In this document: positions 55,693-63,908 of the stretch, in pieces
Layout: every line of letters starts with the position of its first letter
Position numbering within the stretch: the stretch's first letter is position 1
Assembly (NCBI GenBank): GCA_954871275.1
Contig: OX940975.1
Coordinates: forward strand, 24,167,039-24,231,038
Direction of reading: 5' to 3'
DNA from: Leptopterna dolabrata
Taxonomy: Eukaryota > Arthropoda > Insecta > Hemiptera > Miridae
DNA: 64,000 nucleotides
Translations under genes and position numbers: made by a program
The notes under the pieces: generated by a model
What the model saw: the letters and a program-made list of their open reading frames with translations, nothing else
Told to the model about the DNA's origin: nothing
Databases searched by the model: none

Positions 55693-56344
55693 TGTGATGA
55701 ATTTAAAATTCTCATCACGGTGGCGTGGAAGGTGAGTGAGTGAATTTAGGTAAAGGAGAGAGAAGGAGGAAAAGTCGCAGGCGGCTGTAGTCAACCGAAC
55801 ATCTACGACTTTTGGAGGAGAGAGAGGTGGTGTGGAAGGAAGGTGAGGAAAAGTCGCAGGCGGCTGTAATCAACCGAGCATCTACGACTTTGGAGGAGAG
55901 AGAGGTGGATGAGGGAATTTCACCTAGGCGGCTGTAGTCAACCGTTCATCTAGGTGAAGGAGAGGAAAGGAGAGGTCCCTTGTCTAGGCGGCTGTATTCA
56001 ACCGATCATCTAGACAAGGAGGAGGAGAGAGGAGAGAGGAGGTGAAATTCCCAGGCGGCTGTATTCAACCGATCATCTGGGAGGTAAGGTAAGAGAGAGA
56101 AGAGAGAGCTGGTTAGAGGAAGTGTCGAATGAAGCTTGAGCGCCAGGATCCGGGGTTTTATAGTACTTGGGGGCCTCTCCCTCCAGCTCCTTGCTGGGAG
56201 CTGGTAGTGGGGCCCCAGGTTGAGTAACCCTGGGTTCTGTCGCCTGTCCCCACTCATATCTTTATTTACGGAGCTTTAGTTTGGCGTTTGGATATTGGTG
56301 AGAACTTAATATGATAGGAGTGTTCCCGGGAGGGACTCACGACA
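55693..56344 (-). repeat. LTR-B 3' LTR, 652 bp
   Basis: The sense strand starts TGTCGTGAGTCC and ends TTCATCACA. TATAAAA (sense) at 56156-56162, Inr-like TCATTC at 56127-56132. No difference from the other LTR was found by eye. Confidence 0.96.
55770..56082 (-). promoter_or_regulatory. Five tandem covarying RNA hairpins in the LTR-B LTR (3' copy)
   Basis: In sense order: 56049-56082, 55978-56019, 55919-55958, 55850-55891, 55770-55812. Outer stems are 6, 10, 9, 10 and 11 bp: TCCCAG/CTGGGA, CCTTGTCTAG/CTAGACAAGG, TTCACCTAG/CTAGGTGAA, AAAGTCGTAG/CTGCGACTTT, and the last plus one A-T pair. The inside is constant: ATGNNC, inner stem GGTTG/CAGCC, a 4-base loop (AATA, ACTA or ATTA), then GC. LTR-A has GGTGG/CCGCC at the same inner stem, a compensatory exchange. 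Confidence 0.85.
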
Positions 56345-56356
56345 GAGGTCCCCCCA
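56345..56356 (-). other. Polypurine tract of LTR-B
   Basis: Sense TGGGGGGACCTC directly before the 3' LTR, identical to LTR-A. Confidence 0.8.
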
Positions 56357-56374
56357 GTTTGAACCAATATTGGT

Positions 56375-56545
56375 GCTGAAGGCGCAAGATGACAGGAGCT
56401 GAGGGCTACGGCAAACAAGAGGTGGTCGCTGAAGGCGCAAAATGACAGGAGCTGAGGGCTACGGCAAACAAGAGGAGGAGCTGAAGGCGCAAAGTGACAG
56501 GGGCTGAGGGCCGATGCAAACAGAGGTTGAGCTGAAGGCGGTCCT
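56375..56545 (-). repeat. 3' noncoding tandem repeat of LTR-B, about 52-bp units
   Basis: GCTGAAGGCG recurs on the plus strand at 56375, 56428, 56480 and 56531, each followed by GACAGG, GCTGAGGGC and GCAAAC. Corresponds to 24300-24495 of LTR-A. Confidence 0.85.
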
Positions 56546-56699
56546 TAAAAACTAGTAGTAACATGGTATAGGCAGATTATAAGTAGGTAGATGATAAGTA
56601 GGTAGAATATAAGGTAGGTAATATAAGGTAGAATATAAGGTAGAATAAGTAGAGTATAAGATATAAGGCATAAATATTGGGTGATGTGAGTGTGAGTAT

Positions 56700-59600
56700 T
56701 TACAATGATGAGGATGGAGTATGTACAAGGGATGAACGAGTATTTACAATTGATGGATGAGTATTTACAGATGATGGAGGAGTATGTACAAAAGATGAAG
56801 GGGTATGTACAGAAGATACAGAGGTATGTACAAAAGTTGAGGGGTGCGCAAAAATGTGGTCAACATGTGGGAGGCGGTCGTGAGAGTCCGCCGTTTCCTG
56901 GGTGTGGTTAGTGTGTGGCGAGTGGTTGTGTGTGTGTGAAGTGTGTGAGTGAGGGAGGCGACCCCCTCTAACAGTCTTCACGTTAGTGAAGTCTGATAGA
57001 GGGGTCCCTTCACTGCCAGGGTGGCGGTGAAGGGGAAGAGCCGGTGGGAGCCGGTACCCGGGGCGTCGCGGAGAGAGGCGGCGACGCCGGGGTCCGGCGG
57101 GTGAAATGGAGGCGATGTGTGGCGTTGGTGGTGTAGGGCTGGGTGTGGGATTGGTGCAGTGAGAGTGGTCGGGGAGGACTGGGGCTGGTTTGCACCGTGC
57201 CAATGGCACGGTGTGGGGCTTCCCGTCAATTAACAGGGTAGCGGTGGAGTGTGTTGTGCGGATGACCTGAAAGGGCCCGGCATACAGGGGTCGGAAAGTT
57301 TTATGGATGCCGGGCTCTTTCAGGTACATGTGTGTGGTGGTGAAAAAGCGTTTGGGATATGTGGTGTCGTTTGTGGGTGTCGTGGAGTGTAGAGGCTCCC
57401 TGTTAATTGACGGGGTGTGGTTTGGGATGAATATGTCGGCCGGTAAACGTAGTGGGTCCTTAAAGGCGTTTTGTGCGGGGCTAGTTTGGTCTGAAGGACG
57501 GGCGGATGTTCGAAGGCTGAGTAAAATATAGGGGAGAGATTTTGTCCAGGAAGGGGAATTTGCTGATGTAGAAATGGCTTGTTTCAGGACCGAGTGCCAC
57601 CGCTCTATTTTCCCGTTGGATTGGGGATGGTAAGGGGTAGTGTGGATTCTTTGGATCCCGAGGGAGCGTAACAATTCGGAGAAGTGGGCCGATTCAAACT
57701 GCCTCCCTTGATCGACCGTGACTGTCCGCGGACAACCGTAACGGCTAACCCATTGAGAGAGGAAAGCCGTTGCGACGGCGTCCGCGGTGATGGTGGAGAG
57801 GGGAATGCACTCCACCCAGTTGGTGGCACGATCGATCATCGTGAGGCAGTATTTCTTCCCCTCGGACGGGGGAAGGGGGCCCACTAGATCCAAATGCACA
57901 TGCTCCCACGGGAGGGAGTCGGGGATTGGTTGAGGAGGGACATGCGGGTGGGCCGAGACTTTGAAGCGCTGGCACTTCTGGCACCCTAGAACCCAGTTAC
58001 GAATATCTGTATTCATATGGGGCCAGAAGTACCGCGTCTTGATAAGGTCCCGGCTAGCCCGAATGCCAGGATGGTGAAGGGAGTGATAGTGGAGGAACAA
58101 CTGCCTCCTCAACCCCGGTGGGACGTAAGGGCGCGGTGAGTCGGCCGTTACGTCGCACCAGAGGTCGAGGGGAGGCAGCTGTTCCAACTTGGATGCGGAA
58201 ATAAGGTTGGAGAGGGCGGGGTCAGAGGTTGGATCTTGGTGGGATTTGATGGATTGAGGGGAAGGGAATGGCAGCAACTCCGCCACCGGCGCCGGGATAG
58301 GGGTGGGTCGGGAGAGTGCGTCCGCCACGCAGTTGTCGGCCCCCGGCAGATATCGTATATCGGACGTGAACTGTCCGATAAACTCGAGCTGCCGGAGGCG
58401 ACGCGGGGAGGCGGACTTGCGATTTTGAAGGAGGGCGTGGGTCAGGGGCTTGTGGTCTGTAATGACAGAGAACTGCCTGCCCTCCACGAAGTCACGAAAG
58501 TGCTTTATGGCTTCGTGGATGGCGAGGAGTTCTCTGTCGAAGGTAGAGTAGTTTTTCTGGGTGGGGGATAAGGTTTTAGAAAAGAAGCCAATGGGTTGGG
58601 GGGTGGCGCCGGTGTGCTGTTGGAGCACTGCCCCGATGGCCCAATCGGACGCATCGGTAGTGATGGAAAGGGGAGCGTGAGGGTCGGGGTGGGCTAATAG
58701 AGCGGCGTCTACTAGGTCCTGTTTGCAAGTTTTGAAGGAGGCGGAAAGTTGGGGGGTCCAGGTGATGGGGCGGTTATCATTTTTTTTGGAGGGTTGGGGA
58801 ATGGCGTGTATGAGTGGTTGTTGATGTTGAGCGGCGTGTTTTATGTGTCTACGGTAAAAATTGAGCATACCCAGGAAGCGGCGGAGCTCGGTGACCGTGC
58901 GGGGTTGCGGGAAGTCAATAATCGCGTGGACCTTGTCCGGGAGGGGGGTGATGCCGTCCGAGGATACTTGGTGGCCGAGGCAGCGGACGGAGGGTTGGCC
59001 GAGGACACATTTGTCTGTGTTGACTAGGAGGCCTTCGGTGGAAAAGATGTTGAGGACATGCTGTAGGTGGGCGAGGTGTTCTTCCTGGGTCTTGGAGGCG
59101 ATCAGTATATCGTCGAGGAAGCAAAATACGAAAGGCAGGCCTCGCAAGATACTGTCCATATACCGCTGCCAGGTTTGCGCCGCGTTCCTTAATCCGAAGC
59201 CCATCTTCACATATTCAAATAACCCGAACGGGGTAATTATAGCGGTTTTCGGGACGTCGGGGGGGTGGATGTTGATGTGATGGAACGCTCGCGAAATATC
59301 AAGGGTGGAAAAGATAGTGGCGCCATGGAGATGTGACGAAAAGTCACGCAGGTGGGGGACATTATAGAGGTCCGGTGTGGTTTTTGAGTTGAGCCGCCGG
59401 TAGTCTCCGCAGGGGCGGATATCCCCATTGGGCTTCTGTACGATGTGGAGCGGAGAAGCCCAAGGGGATTTTGAGGGGCGTATGATACCGTCGGCGATGA
59501 GCTTGTCGAAGTGTTGGCGGGTCTTCGACAACTGAAGGGGATGTAGGCGGCGGGCTTTTGCGGTGATGGGTGGTCCTGTGGTCTCAATGTGGTGCTGGAC

Positions 59601-60635
59601 AGTGGAGATGTGTGCAGAGGGGCGGCGCTGGGGACGGTAGTTGAGGAGGAGGCGTTCAAACTGTGTTGGGGGGTGGTTGATGGCGTGAATGAATCCGGGT
59701 ATGGGTGTTTTGGTGGCGGGGTCAATCAGGCGCGCGTTCCGGACGTCGACCTGGAGACCGAAATAGGCAAGAAAGTCGGCCCCCAGGATCGCCTTCTCCA
59801 CGTCCGCCACGGTAAACTCCCACTCGTACGCGAGCCCGCTCATATGAACTGAGGAGCGGTACGTCCCGTACGAGGGGATGGTGGTACCGTTGGCGGCGTA
59901 GAGAAGCTGCCGGTAGCAGCGCGCCTGACGACGGAGGATGTTGTTGGGGAATATCGACAGCGCCGCCCCCGTGTCCACCAGGAAAGGAACATTAGTCTTC
60001 CTGCAGCGCAGGAAAAGGCGTTGGTGGGTCGGCAGGGCGTTGTGTTTGATGGCGGAGGTAGGGACGTGTGTTGGTGCCGGCTGGTCCGCCGCGAAGGAGA
60101 CGCGGGGCGGTTTGTTGCCGTTCCGGAGGGGGGGAACGGTGGGGTCTGTAGGGGGTTTGGCCGAATTGGTAGGAGGTGGCTTCGCTCCGTTCCGGGGAGG
60201 GGGAACGGTAGCGGCTGGGTGAGTGGTGGCCGGAGGGGGTTGCGCCCTGGAGGCGGGCTTGGAGGGTCCGTTCCGAGGTGGGGGAACGGTAGCGGCGGCG
60301 TGAGTGGCGGCCGGGAGGTTTGCTGCCCTGGTGGCGGGCGGGGAGGTTCCGTTCCGAGGTGGGGGAACGGTAGCGGCGGCGTGAGTGGCGGCCGGAAGGT
60401 TGGTAGCCCTGGTGGCGGGCGGGGAGGTTCCGTTGCGTTGGTGGTGGGGCGAGGGTTTCGGCGGCGCTGTAGGCGCGGCCGGGAGGTTGGCAGCCGTGGC
60501 GGCGGCGTAGGAGGGGTAGCGGGGCTTGGTGGTGGTGGCTGTGTGAATGCGGGCGGGGGGGGTATGTCCATGGTCCCCCCCGTGTTGGCGAGGAGGGGGG
60601 CCCGCCGGATTTACCGGCGGGCGGCTGCGTTTCCC
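56700..60635 (-). CDS. pol: LTR-B pol: protease, reverse transcriptase, RNase H, integrase (made by -1 frameshift)
   Basis: I read the -1 frame from the slippery site at 60635 through the Pro-rich linker to the protease and found no stop; it ends at 56700, about 1311 codons. It has no ATG near its start, as expected for Gag-Pol. Numbering from the protease Asp codon (59978 is residue 1): protease DTGA at 2-5; reverse transcriptase LDISRAF (D227) and FLDD 287-290; RNase H D442, E483, D508; integrase zinc finger with HHPG near 635 and CQKC 666-669; catalytic triad D697, D756, E792. The C-terminus is a His/Ser/Thr-rich low-complexity tail encoded by tandem repeats (from about 1010). There is no chromodomain and no env. 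All catalytic residues are present. Confidence 0.93.
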   Translation of the reverse strand, partial: GKRSRPPVNPAGPPPRQHGGDHGHTPPARIHTATTTKPRYPSYAAATAANLPAAPTAPPKPSPHHQRNGTSPPATRATNLPAATHAAATVPPPRNGTSPPATRAANLPAATHAAATVPPPRNGPSKPASRAQPPPATTHPAATVPPPRNGAKPPPTNSAKPPTDPTVPPLRNGNKPPRVSFAADQPAPTHVPTSAIKHNALPTHQRLFLRCRKTNVPFLVDTGAALSIFPNNILRRQARCYRQLLYAANGTTIPSYGTYRSSVHMSGLAYEWEFTVADVEKAILGADFLAYFGLQVDVRNARLIDPATKTPIPGFIHAINHPPTQFERLLLNYRPQRRPSAHISTVQHHIETTGPPITAKARRLHPLQLSKTRQHFDKLIADGIIRPSKSPWASPLHIVQKPNGDIRPCGDYRRLNSKTTPDLYNVPHLRDFSSHLHGATIFSTLDISRAFHHINIHPPDVPKTAIITPFGLFEYVKMGFGLRNAAQTWQRYMDSILRGLPFVFCFLDDILIASKTQEEHLAHLQHVLNIFSTEGLLVNTDKCVLGQPSVRCLGHQVSSDGITPLPDKVHAIIDFPQPRTVTELRRFLGMLNFYRRHIKHAAQHQQPLIHAIPQPSKKNDNRPITWTPQLSASFKTCKQDLVDAALLAHPDPHAPLSITTDASDWAIGAVLQQHTGATPQPIGFFSKTLSPTQKNYSTFDRELLAIHEAIKHFRDFVEGRQFSVITDHKPLTHALLQNRKSASPRRLRQLEFIGQFTSDIRYLPGADNCVADALSRPTPIPAPVAELLPFPSPQSIKSHQDPTSDPALSNLISASKLEQLPPLDLWCDVTADSPRPYVPPGLRRQLFLHYHSLHHPGIRASRDLIKTRYFWPHMNTDIRNWVLGCQKCQRFKVSAHPHVPPQPIPDSLPWEHVHLDLVGPLPPSEGKKYCLTMIDRATNWVECIPLSTITADAVATAFLSQWVSRYGCPRTVTVDQGRQFESAHFSELLRSLGIQRIHTTPYHPQSNGKIERWHSVLKQAISTSANSPSWTKSLPYILLSLRTSARPSDQTSPAQNAFKDPLRLPADIFIPNHTPSINREPLHSTTPTNDTTYPKRFFTTTHMYLKEPGIHKTFRPLYAGPFQVIRTTHSTATLLIDGKPHTVPLARCKPAPVLPDHSHCTNPTPSPTPPTPHIASISPAGPRRRRLSPRRPGYRLPPALPLHRHPGSEGTPLSDFTNVKTVRGGRLPHSHTSHTHNHSPHTNHTQETADSHDRLPHVDHIFAHPSTFVHTSVSSVHTPSSFVHTPPSSVNTHPSIVNTRSSLVHTPSSSL
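59995..60570 (-). repeat. 81-bp tandem repeats coding the Pro-rich linker (LTR-B)
   Basis: Units of 27 codons with VPPPRNG, ATRA and NLPAATHAAAT-like parts repeat about four times, for example starting at 60371 and 60290. They encode a flexible spacer between nucleocapsid and protease. Confidence 0.8.
60600..60635 (-). promoter_or_regulatory. -1 programmed ribosomal frameshift site of LTR-B
   Basis: Sense order: heptamer GGGAAAC (60635-60629) in phase G GGA AAC, spacer of six bases, then a perfect 9-bp stem GCCCGCCGG/CCGGCGGGC (60622-60600) with loop TAAAT. The gag stop TAA (60613-60611) is in the loop. The pol frame is -1 relative to gag, exactly as this signal predicts. Confidence 0.9.
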
Positions 60636-61654
60636 TGCTTAGGGGCGAAGGAGCAGGGGGGTTGGCACTTGCGGGCCTCCCCACCGAAGTTTACGTGATA
60701 GAAACAACGGTGGGGGGGGTCCGCAGGGAGGTAGTCGGTTGTGGTGGGGCGGGCCGAGTTGGATGCGCGCGCAGCTGCTGGGGATCGTCCTCTGCGCTGG
60801 CGGGGAGGGGATGCGTTGCGGCGCTCGGGTGAGCGCTGGCGGCGGCGGTCGGCGGACGAGTCGCGTCGGCGATCCGCCGAAAGGGGTCGACGTCCGTCGA
60901 GGGAGGGCGCCCGGCCGCGGTCCCGGGATTTTGTGCGGTCCCGGAACGGCGGGGGGTGGCGCGGCGCACGCACCTCACCGACGGCGGCCGCAGCGGCCAA
61001 GTCGTGCACGGTGTCCGCGAGCCGCAGGAGGGGCTCGTCGGGACCGTCGAGATGGCTGGCCAGGGCCATCTGGATGGGGTGGGGAAGGGCACGTAACCAG
61101 AACGTGCGTGCGATGTCGGCGGTCATAATCCCCTGCAGCTGGTGTCGCAGCCGTCGGTAGAGGTGGGAGGGCTTCTGGTCGCCGAGGTGTTGAGGTTGGG
61201 AGAGGGCGGCGACTCTGGCGATTTTCGACGGCTGGTAGGTGTTGATGAGGCGGCTGCGGAGGTCGTCGTACGCAGCGGCGGCGTCGGGGGAGAGATCAGA
61301 GGTCTGCAGCAGGATCTCGTAGGGCAGTAGCGAAATGATCCGAGAATATCGGGTTTTCTGGCTGCGGATGTTGGCGGCCGAAAACGCTGCGTCCACTTGG
61401 AAAAACCAAAGTGCCGGGTCGTGCGTGTAGAAGGGTGGCAGCGACAGAGGGAACGCAGCGGACGCCGTCATGACGTTGGCGGCGGCTGCGGCCGTAGCGG
61501 CGGCGGCGGCGGCGGCGGCGGTGTCAGATGTTGCAGAGGTCGGCGGGGAGAGTGTGGAGAAAGGGTTGTCGGCCAATGCGTCGGATGTCGCAGCGGCGGG
61601 CGGCTGCAGTGTGGCTGGTCGCAGGAGCGGCGGCGTCGGTGAGTTCGGGTCCAT
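60611..61654 (-). CDS. gag: LTR-B Gag, 347 residues
   Basis: ATG at 61654 (MDPNSPTPP). An Ala/Pro-rich N-terminus of about 70 residues is followed by a capsid-like helical region (LPPFYTHDPALWFFQVDAAF; SLLPYEILLQTSDLSPDA; LDGPDEPLLRLADTVHDL), an Arg/Ser/Pro-rich basic segment, then the nucleocapsid-type knuckle C317-x2-H320-x9-C330-x3-C334 and the stop. The CHCC spacing is the known mark of CsRn1-type Gag proteins. Gag forms the particle and binds element RNA. The frame is intact, unlike LTR-A and D. Confidence 0.93.
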   Translation of the reverse strand: MDPNSPTPPLLRPATLQPPAAATSDALADNPFSTLSPPTSATSDTAAAAAAAATAAAAANVMTASAAFPLSLPPFYTHDPALWFFQVDAAFSAANIRSQKTRYSRIISLLPYEILLQTSDLSPDAAAAYDDLRSRLINTYQPSKIARVAALSQPQHLGDQKPSHLYRRLRHQLQGIMTADIARTFWLRALPHPIQMALASHLDGPDEPLLRLADTVHDLAAAAAVGEVRAPRHPPPFRDRTKSRDRGRAPSLDGRRPLSADRRRDSSADRRRQRSPERRNASPPRQRRGRSPAAARASNSARPTTTDYLPADPPHRCFYHVNFGGEARKCQPPCSFAPKQGNAAARR

Positions 61655-61870
61655 TTCTGTAACTAAAATTCAAAAATTTGACGTGGTTTTGAATTTTGAA
61701 ATTCGCAATCGGCGGTGGTGCGTTGAGTTGAGAGTTGAGCGGTGAGGTTTGGGCCAAGAATTGCGAATTTACACTGACTGGTTGAAGTTTTGAATTTAAA
61801 ATTGGGGACACCGAACTATTTGACTGGGGCGACACATGAGGTGGGAAGGTGGGAAGGAAGAAGGTTGAGT

Positions 61871-61887
61871 GAACGTCGGGTTCACCA
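61871..61887 (-). other. Primer-binding site of LTR-B, Trp-tRNA-like
   Basis: Sense TGGTGAACCCGACGTTC one base after the 5' LTR, identical to LTR-A over this stretch. Confidence 0.72.
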
Positions 61888-61888
61888 C

Positions 61889-62540
61889 TGTGATGAATTT
61901 AAAATTCTCATCACGGTGGCGTGGAAGGTGAGTGAGTGAATTTAGGTAAAGGAGAGAGAAGGAGGAAAAGTCGCAGGCGGCTGTAGTCAACCGAACATCT
62001 ACGACTTTTGGAGGAGAGAGAGGTGGTGTGGAAGGAAGGTGAGGAAAAGTCGCAGGCGGCTGTAATCAACCGAGCATCTACGACTTTGGAGGAGAGAGAG
62101 GTGGATGAGGGAATTTCACCTAGGCGGCTGTAGTCAACCGTTCATCTAGGTGAAGGAGAGGAAAGGAGAGGTCCCTTGTCTAGGCGGCTGTATTCAACCG
62201 ATCATCTAGACAAGGAGGAGGAGAGAGGAGAGAGGAGGTGAAATTCCCAGGCGGCTGTATTCAACCGATCATCTGGGAGGTAAGGTAAGAGAGAGAAGAG
62301 AGAGCTGGTTAGAGGAAGTGTCGAATGAAGCTTGAGCGCCAGGATCCGGGGTTTTATAGTACTTGGGGGCCTCTCCCTCCAGCTCCTTGCTGGGAGCTGG
62401 TAGTGGGGCCCCAGGTTGAGTAACCCTGGGTTCTGTCGCCTGTCCCCACTCATATCTTTATTTACGGAGCTTTAGTTTGGCGTTTGGATATTGGTGAGAA
62501 CTTAATATGATAGGAGTGTTCCCGGGAGGGACTCACGACA
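61889..62540 (-). repeat. LTR-B 5' LTR, 652 bp
   Basis: Same length and, to my reading, the same sequence as 55693-56344. Its hairpins lie 6196 bp higher (61966-62278). This copy provides the promoter and the 5' leader RNA. Confidence 0.96.
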
Positions 62541-62545
62541 ATATC

Positions 62546-63091
62546 GAAGAACATTTTACGCACGTAAAATTATTACTCGATACTCTAGCCAAACACGGCC
62601 TCCTGGAACGCCTACACCGTGTCTTAAAAGACGCTATCATCGCTACCTCCTCGTCAAGAACCTGGGCATCGGACCTCAACGGCCTCTTTCTCGGCCTCCG
62701 CAACAGGCCCGGCCCCGACGGCTACTCGGCCTCACAGCGACTTTTTTCGGCGACTCCACGACTTCCAGGGGACCTGTTCACACAACCGCCTCCCTCAACT
62801 CCGATTGGTCAAGAAATCTCGCTCCCTATTGCCCAATCGAATTCATCCGTGGATTCCGCGGGTATAAAACGTGGACCGCGACCCGCGAAGGTCATTCACC
62901 CTCACAATGTCACCGAACACACCTCCGAAACTCATTTCGAAGCAGCAACTGCTGAGGGACCTCACATTGACGCCTTCGCCTCCGGGCCATCACGCCTCGC
63001 CCACGAAAAGAAGAAAGACGAAGCCAGTACTCCCGGGGAGGTGTCCCCCGACCACGACGGTACGAGAAGCTATGGCGATCACACGGGCTAG
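62546..63091 (+). pseudogene. pol: LTR-C pol, 3' part after the LTR-B insertion
   Basis: Continues the interrupted frame with a reverse-transcriptase-like helix (EEHFTHVKLLLDTLAKHGL) and then jumps directly to the end of an integrase (LHRVLKDAI, LGLRNRPGPDGYSASQRLF). The thumb, RNase H and integrase core are therefore deleted. After about 62800 the sequence is no longer pol-like although the frame stays open to 63091. Confidence 0.75.
62804..62869 (+). promoter_or_regulatory. Possible internal promoter of LTR-C
   Basis: ATTGG (inverted CCAAT) at 62804, CCAAT at 62833 and TATAAAA at 62863-62869, followed 38 bases later by the ATG of an accessory ORF at 62907. This is an ordinary-looking pol II promoter arrangement inside the element. 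Confidence 0.45.
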
Positions 63092-63560
63092 CGCCACCCC
63101 TATACCACCTCGGCCATTCATCAACCCGATGAATCAGAAGATGAAGCCACCACAGGGAATCACCCCACTTCATGCCAGCGGCCCGCCAGACGCCGCGGGG
63201 ATACCCATAATGACCTACACGGCCACTCACAAGCAAACCATCACGCTGATGCTCCCGCCTTTCGCCGGGAAGTGCTCCGACTGCTGCCAGCTCCAGAGCA
63301 TCGGGGTACAGGTGTCCCCCGACACCATTACCACTGGGACCCAGGCAACAAACAAGAGGACGCAAGAGGAGCCGCCAACCGCTGCAGCTACACCGCAAGT
63401 GCGGCCCATTTCACCTGCTCTGGCACCTCCTGCCTCGCCGCCCAGCAGAGTCACTCCCGCCAGCCGCCCCTTCCAGAGGTCACCCAGACGAGGCCCCCGA
63501 CACTATCAGCGGAACCACCTCCGAGCACGCTCAAGGATCCCGCACCGCAGCCGCCGCTAA
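62907..63560 (+). CDS. LTR-C accessory ORF between pol and the 3' LTR, 217 residues, unknown
   Basis: ATG at 62907 (MSPNTPPKLI). The product has a basic KRRKTK patch near residue 30, a Cys cluster CSDCC in the middle, a Thr/Pro-rich region and an Arg-rich C-terminus. No signal peptide or membrane helix is evident, so it is not an obvious envelope protein. It overlaps the pol remnant in another frame. A third frame (to 63652) also stays open and Pro-rich up to 42 bp before the LTR, so a frameshift near 63430 could have changed the C-terminus. I do not recognise the family. Confidence 0.45.
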   Translation: MSPNTPPKLISKQQLLRDLTLTPSPPGHHASPTKRRKTKPVLPGRCPPTTTVREAMAITRASATPIPPRPFINPMNQKMKPPQGITPLHASGPPDAAGIPIMTYTATHKQTITLMLPPFAGKCSDCCQLQSIGVQVSPDTITTGTQATNKRTQEEPPTAAATPQVRPISPALAPPASPPSRVTPASRPFQRSPRRGPRHYQRNHLRARSRIPHRSRR

Positions 63561-63681
63561 TGCAGGATGACACCGCAGCAGCGAAAAACCAAGACAACAC
63601 GCAGCCTCTTCTACCTCCTCTACGCCTCAACATGAGTCACCGTCGAAAATGAATTTATAATTGCAGTATTTATCTTCAATT

Positions 63682-63694
63682 CTGGGGGGAGCAG
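63682..63694 (+). other. Polypurine tract of LTR-C
   Basis: CTGGGGGGAGCAG directly precedes the 3' LTR. Confidence 0.75.
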
Positions 63695-63908
63695 TGTGGT
63701 GATCGGCTGCTCCCTATTAGCGTCACTTGAGGTATAAGCCGCGTCTTGGCGGCTTCCCGGAGCGGGGTTCCCCTACCCCCCTCCGGGTCTGTAAGAAGGG
63801 GTATAAAAGGCGTTGTAATTCATCAATAAACAGTCAATCAAGTCACAAACCGACTACTGAGAGTCTCGTGCACTTATTCCTATCTATAGCTCCCGCTGGA
63901 TCATCACA
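63695..63908 (+). repeat. LTR-C 3' LTR, 214 bp
   Basis: TGTGGTGATCGG to GGATCATCACA, followed by ATACT. Lacks a 12-bp piece present in the 5' copy. The remaining 87 bases to the window end show nothing recognisable. Confidence 0.93.

Larger units (their letters stand above)
55693..62540 (-). mobile_element. LTR-B: apparently complete and intact CsRn1-like Ty3/gypsy element
   Basis: 6848 bp. On the minus strand: 652-bp LTR, Trp-type primer site, gag, -1 frameshift site, pol with protease, reverse transcriptase, RNase H and integrase, 3' tandem repeats, polypurine tract, 652-bp LTR. The LTRs look identical throughout and both ORFs are open, so it is a very young, potentially autonomous insertion. 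It is closely related to LTR-A. Confidence 0.96.
53523..63908 (+). mobile_element. LTR-C: internally deleted Ty3/gypsy element containing LTR-B
   Basis: Without the inserted LTR-B and one target copy it is about 3.5 kb. Order: short LTR, leader, gag fused to pol fragments, accessory ORF, polypurine tract, short LTR. It is missing the protease active site, most of the reverse transcriptase, RNase H and most of the integrase. The Gag knuckle C-x2-H-x9-C-x3-C places it in the same broad clade as A, B and D, but its LTRs are unrelated and have no hairpin array. Confidence 0.9.

Noticed and set aside
55693..56344. Hammerhead or other self-cleaving ribozyme in the hairpin array
   Set aside because: The hammerhead core (CTGATGA with GAAA) is absent and the layout does not match ribozymes I know.
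62871..63560. Envelope protein for LTR-C
   Set aside because: No signal peptide, membrane helix or furin-type site is visible.
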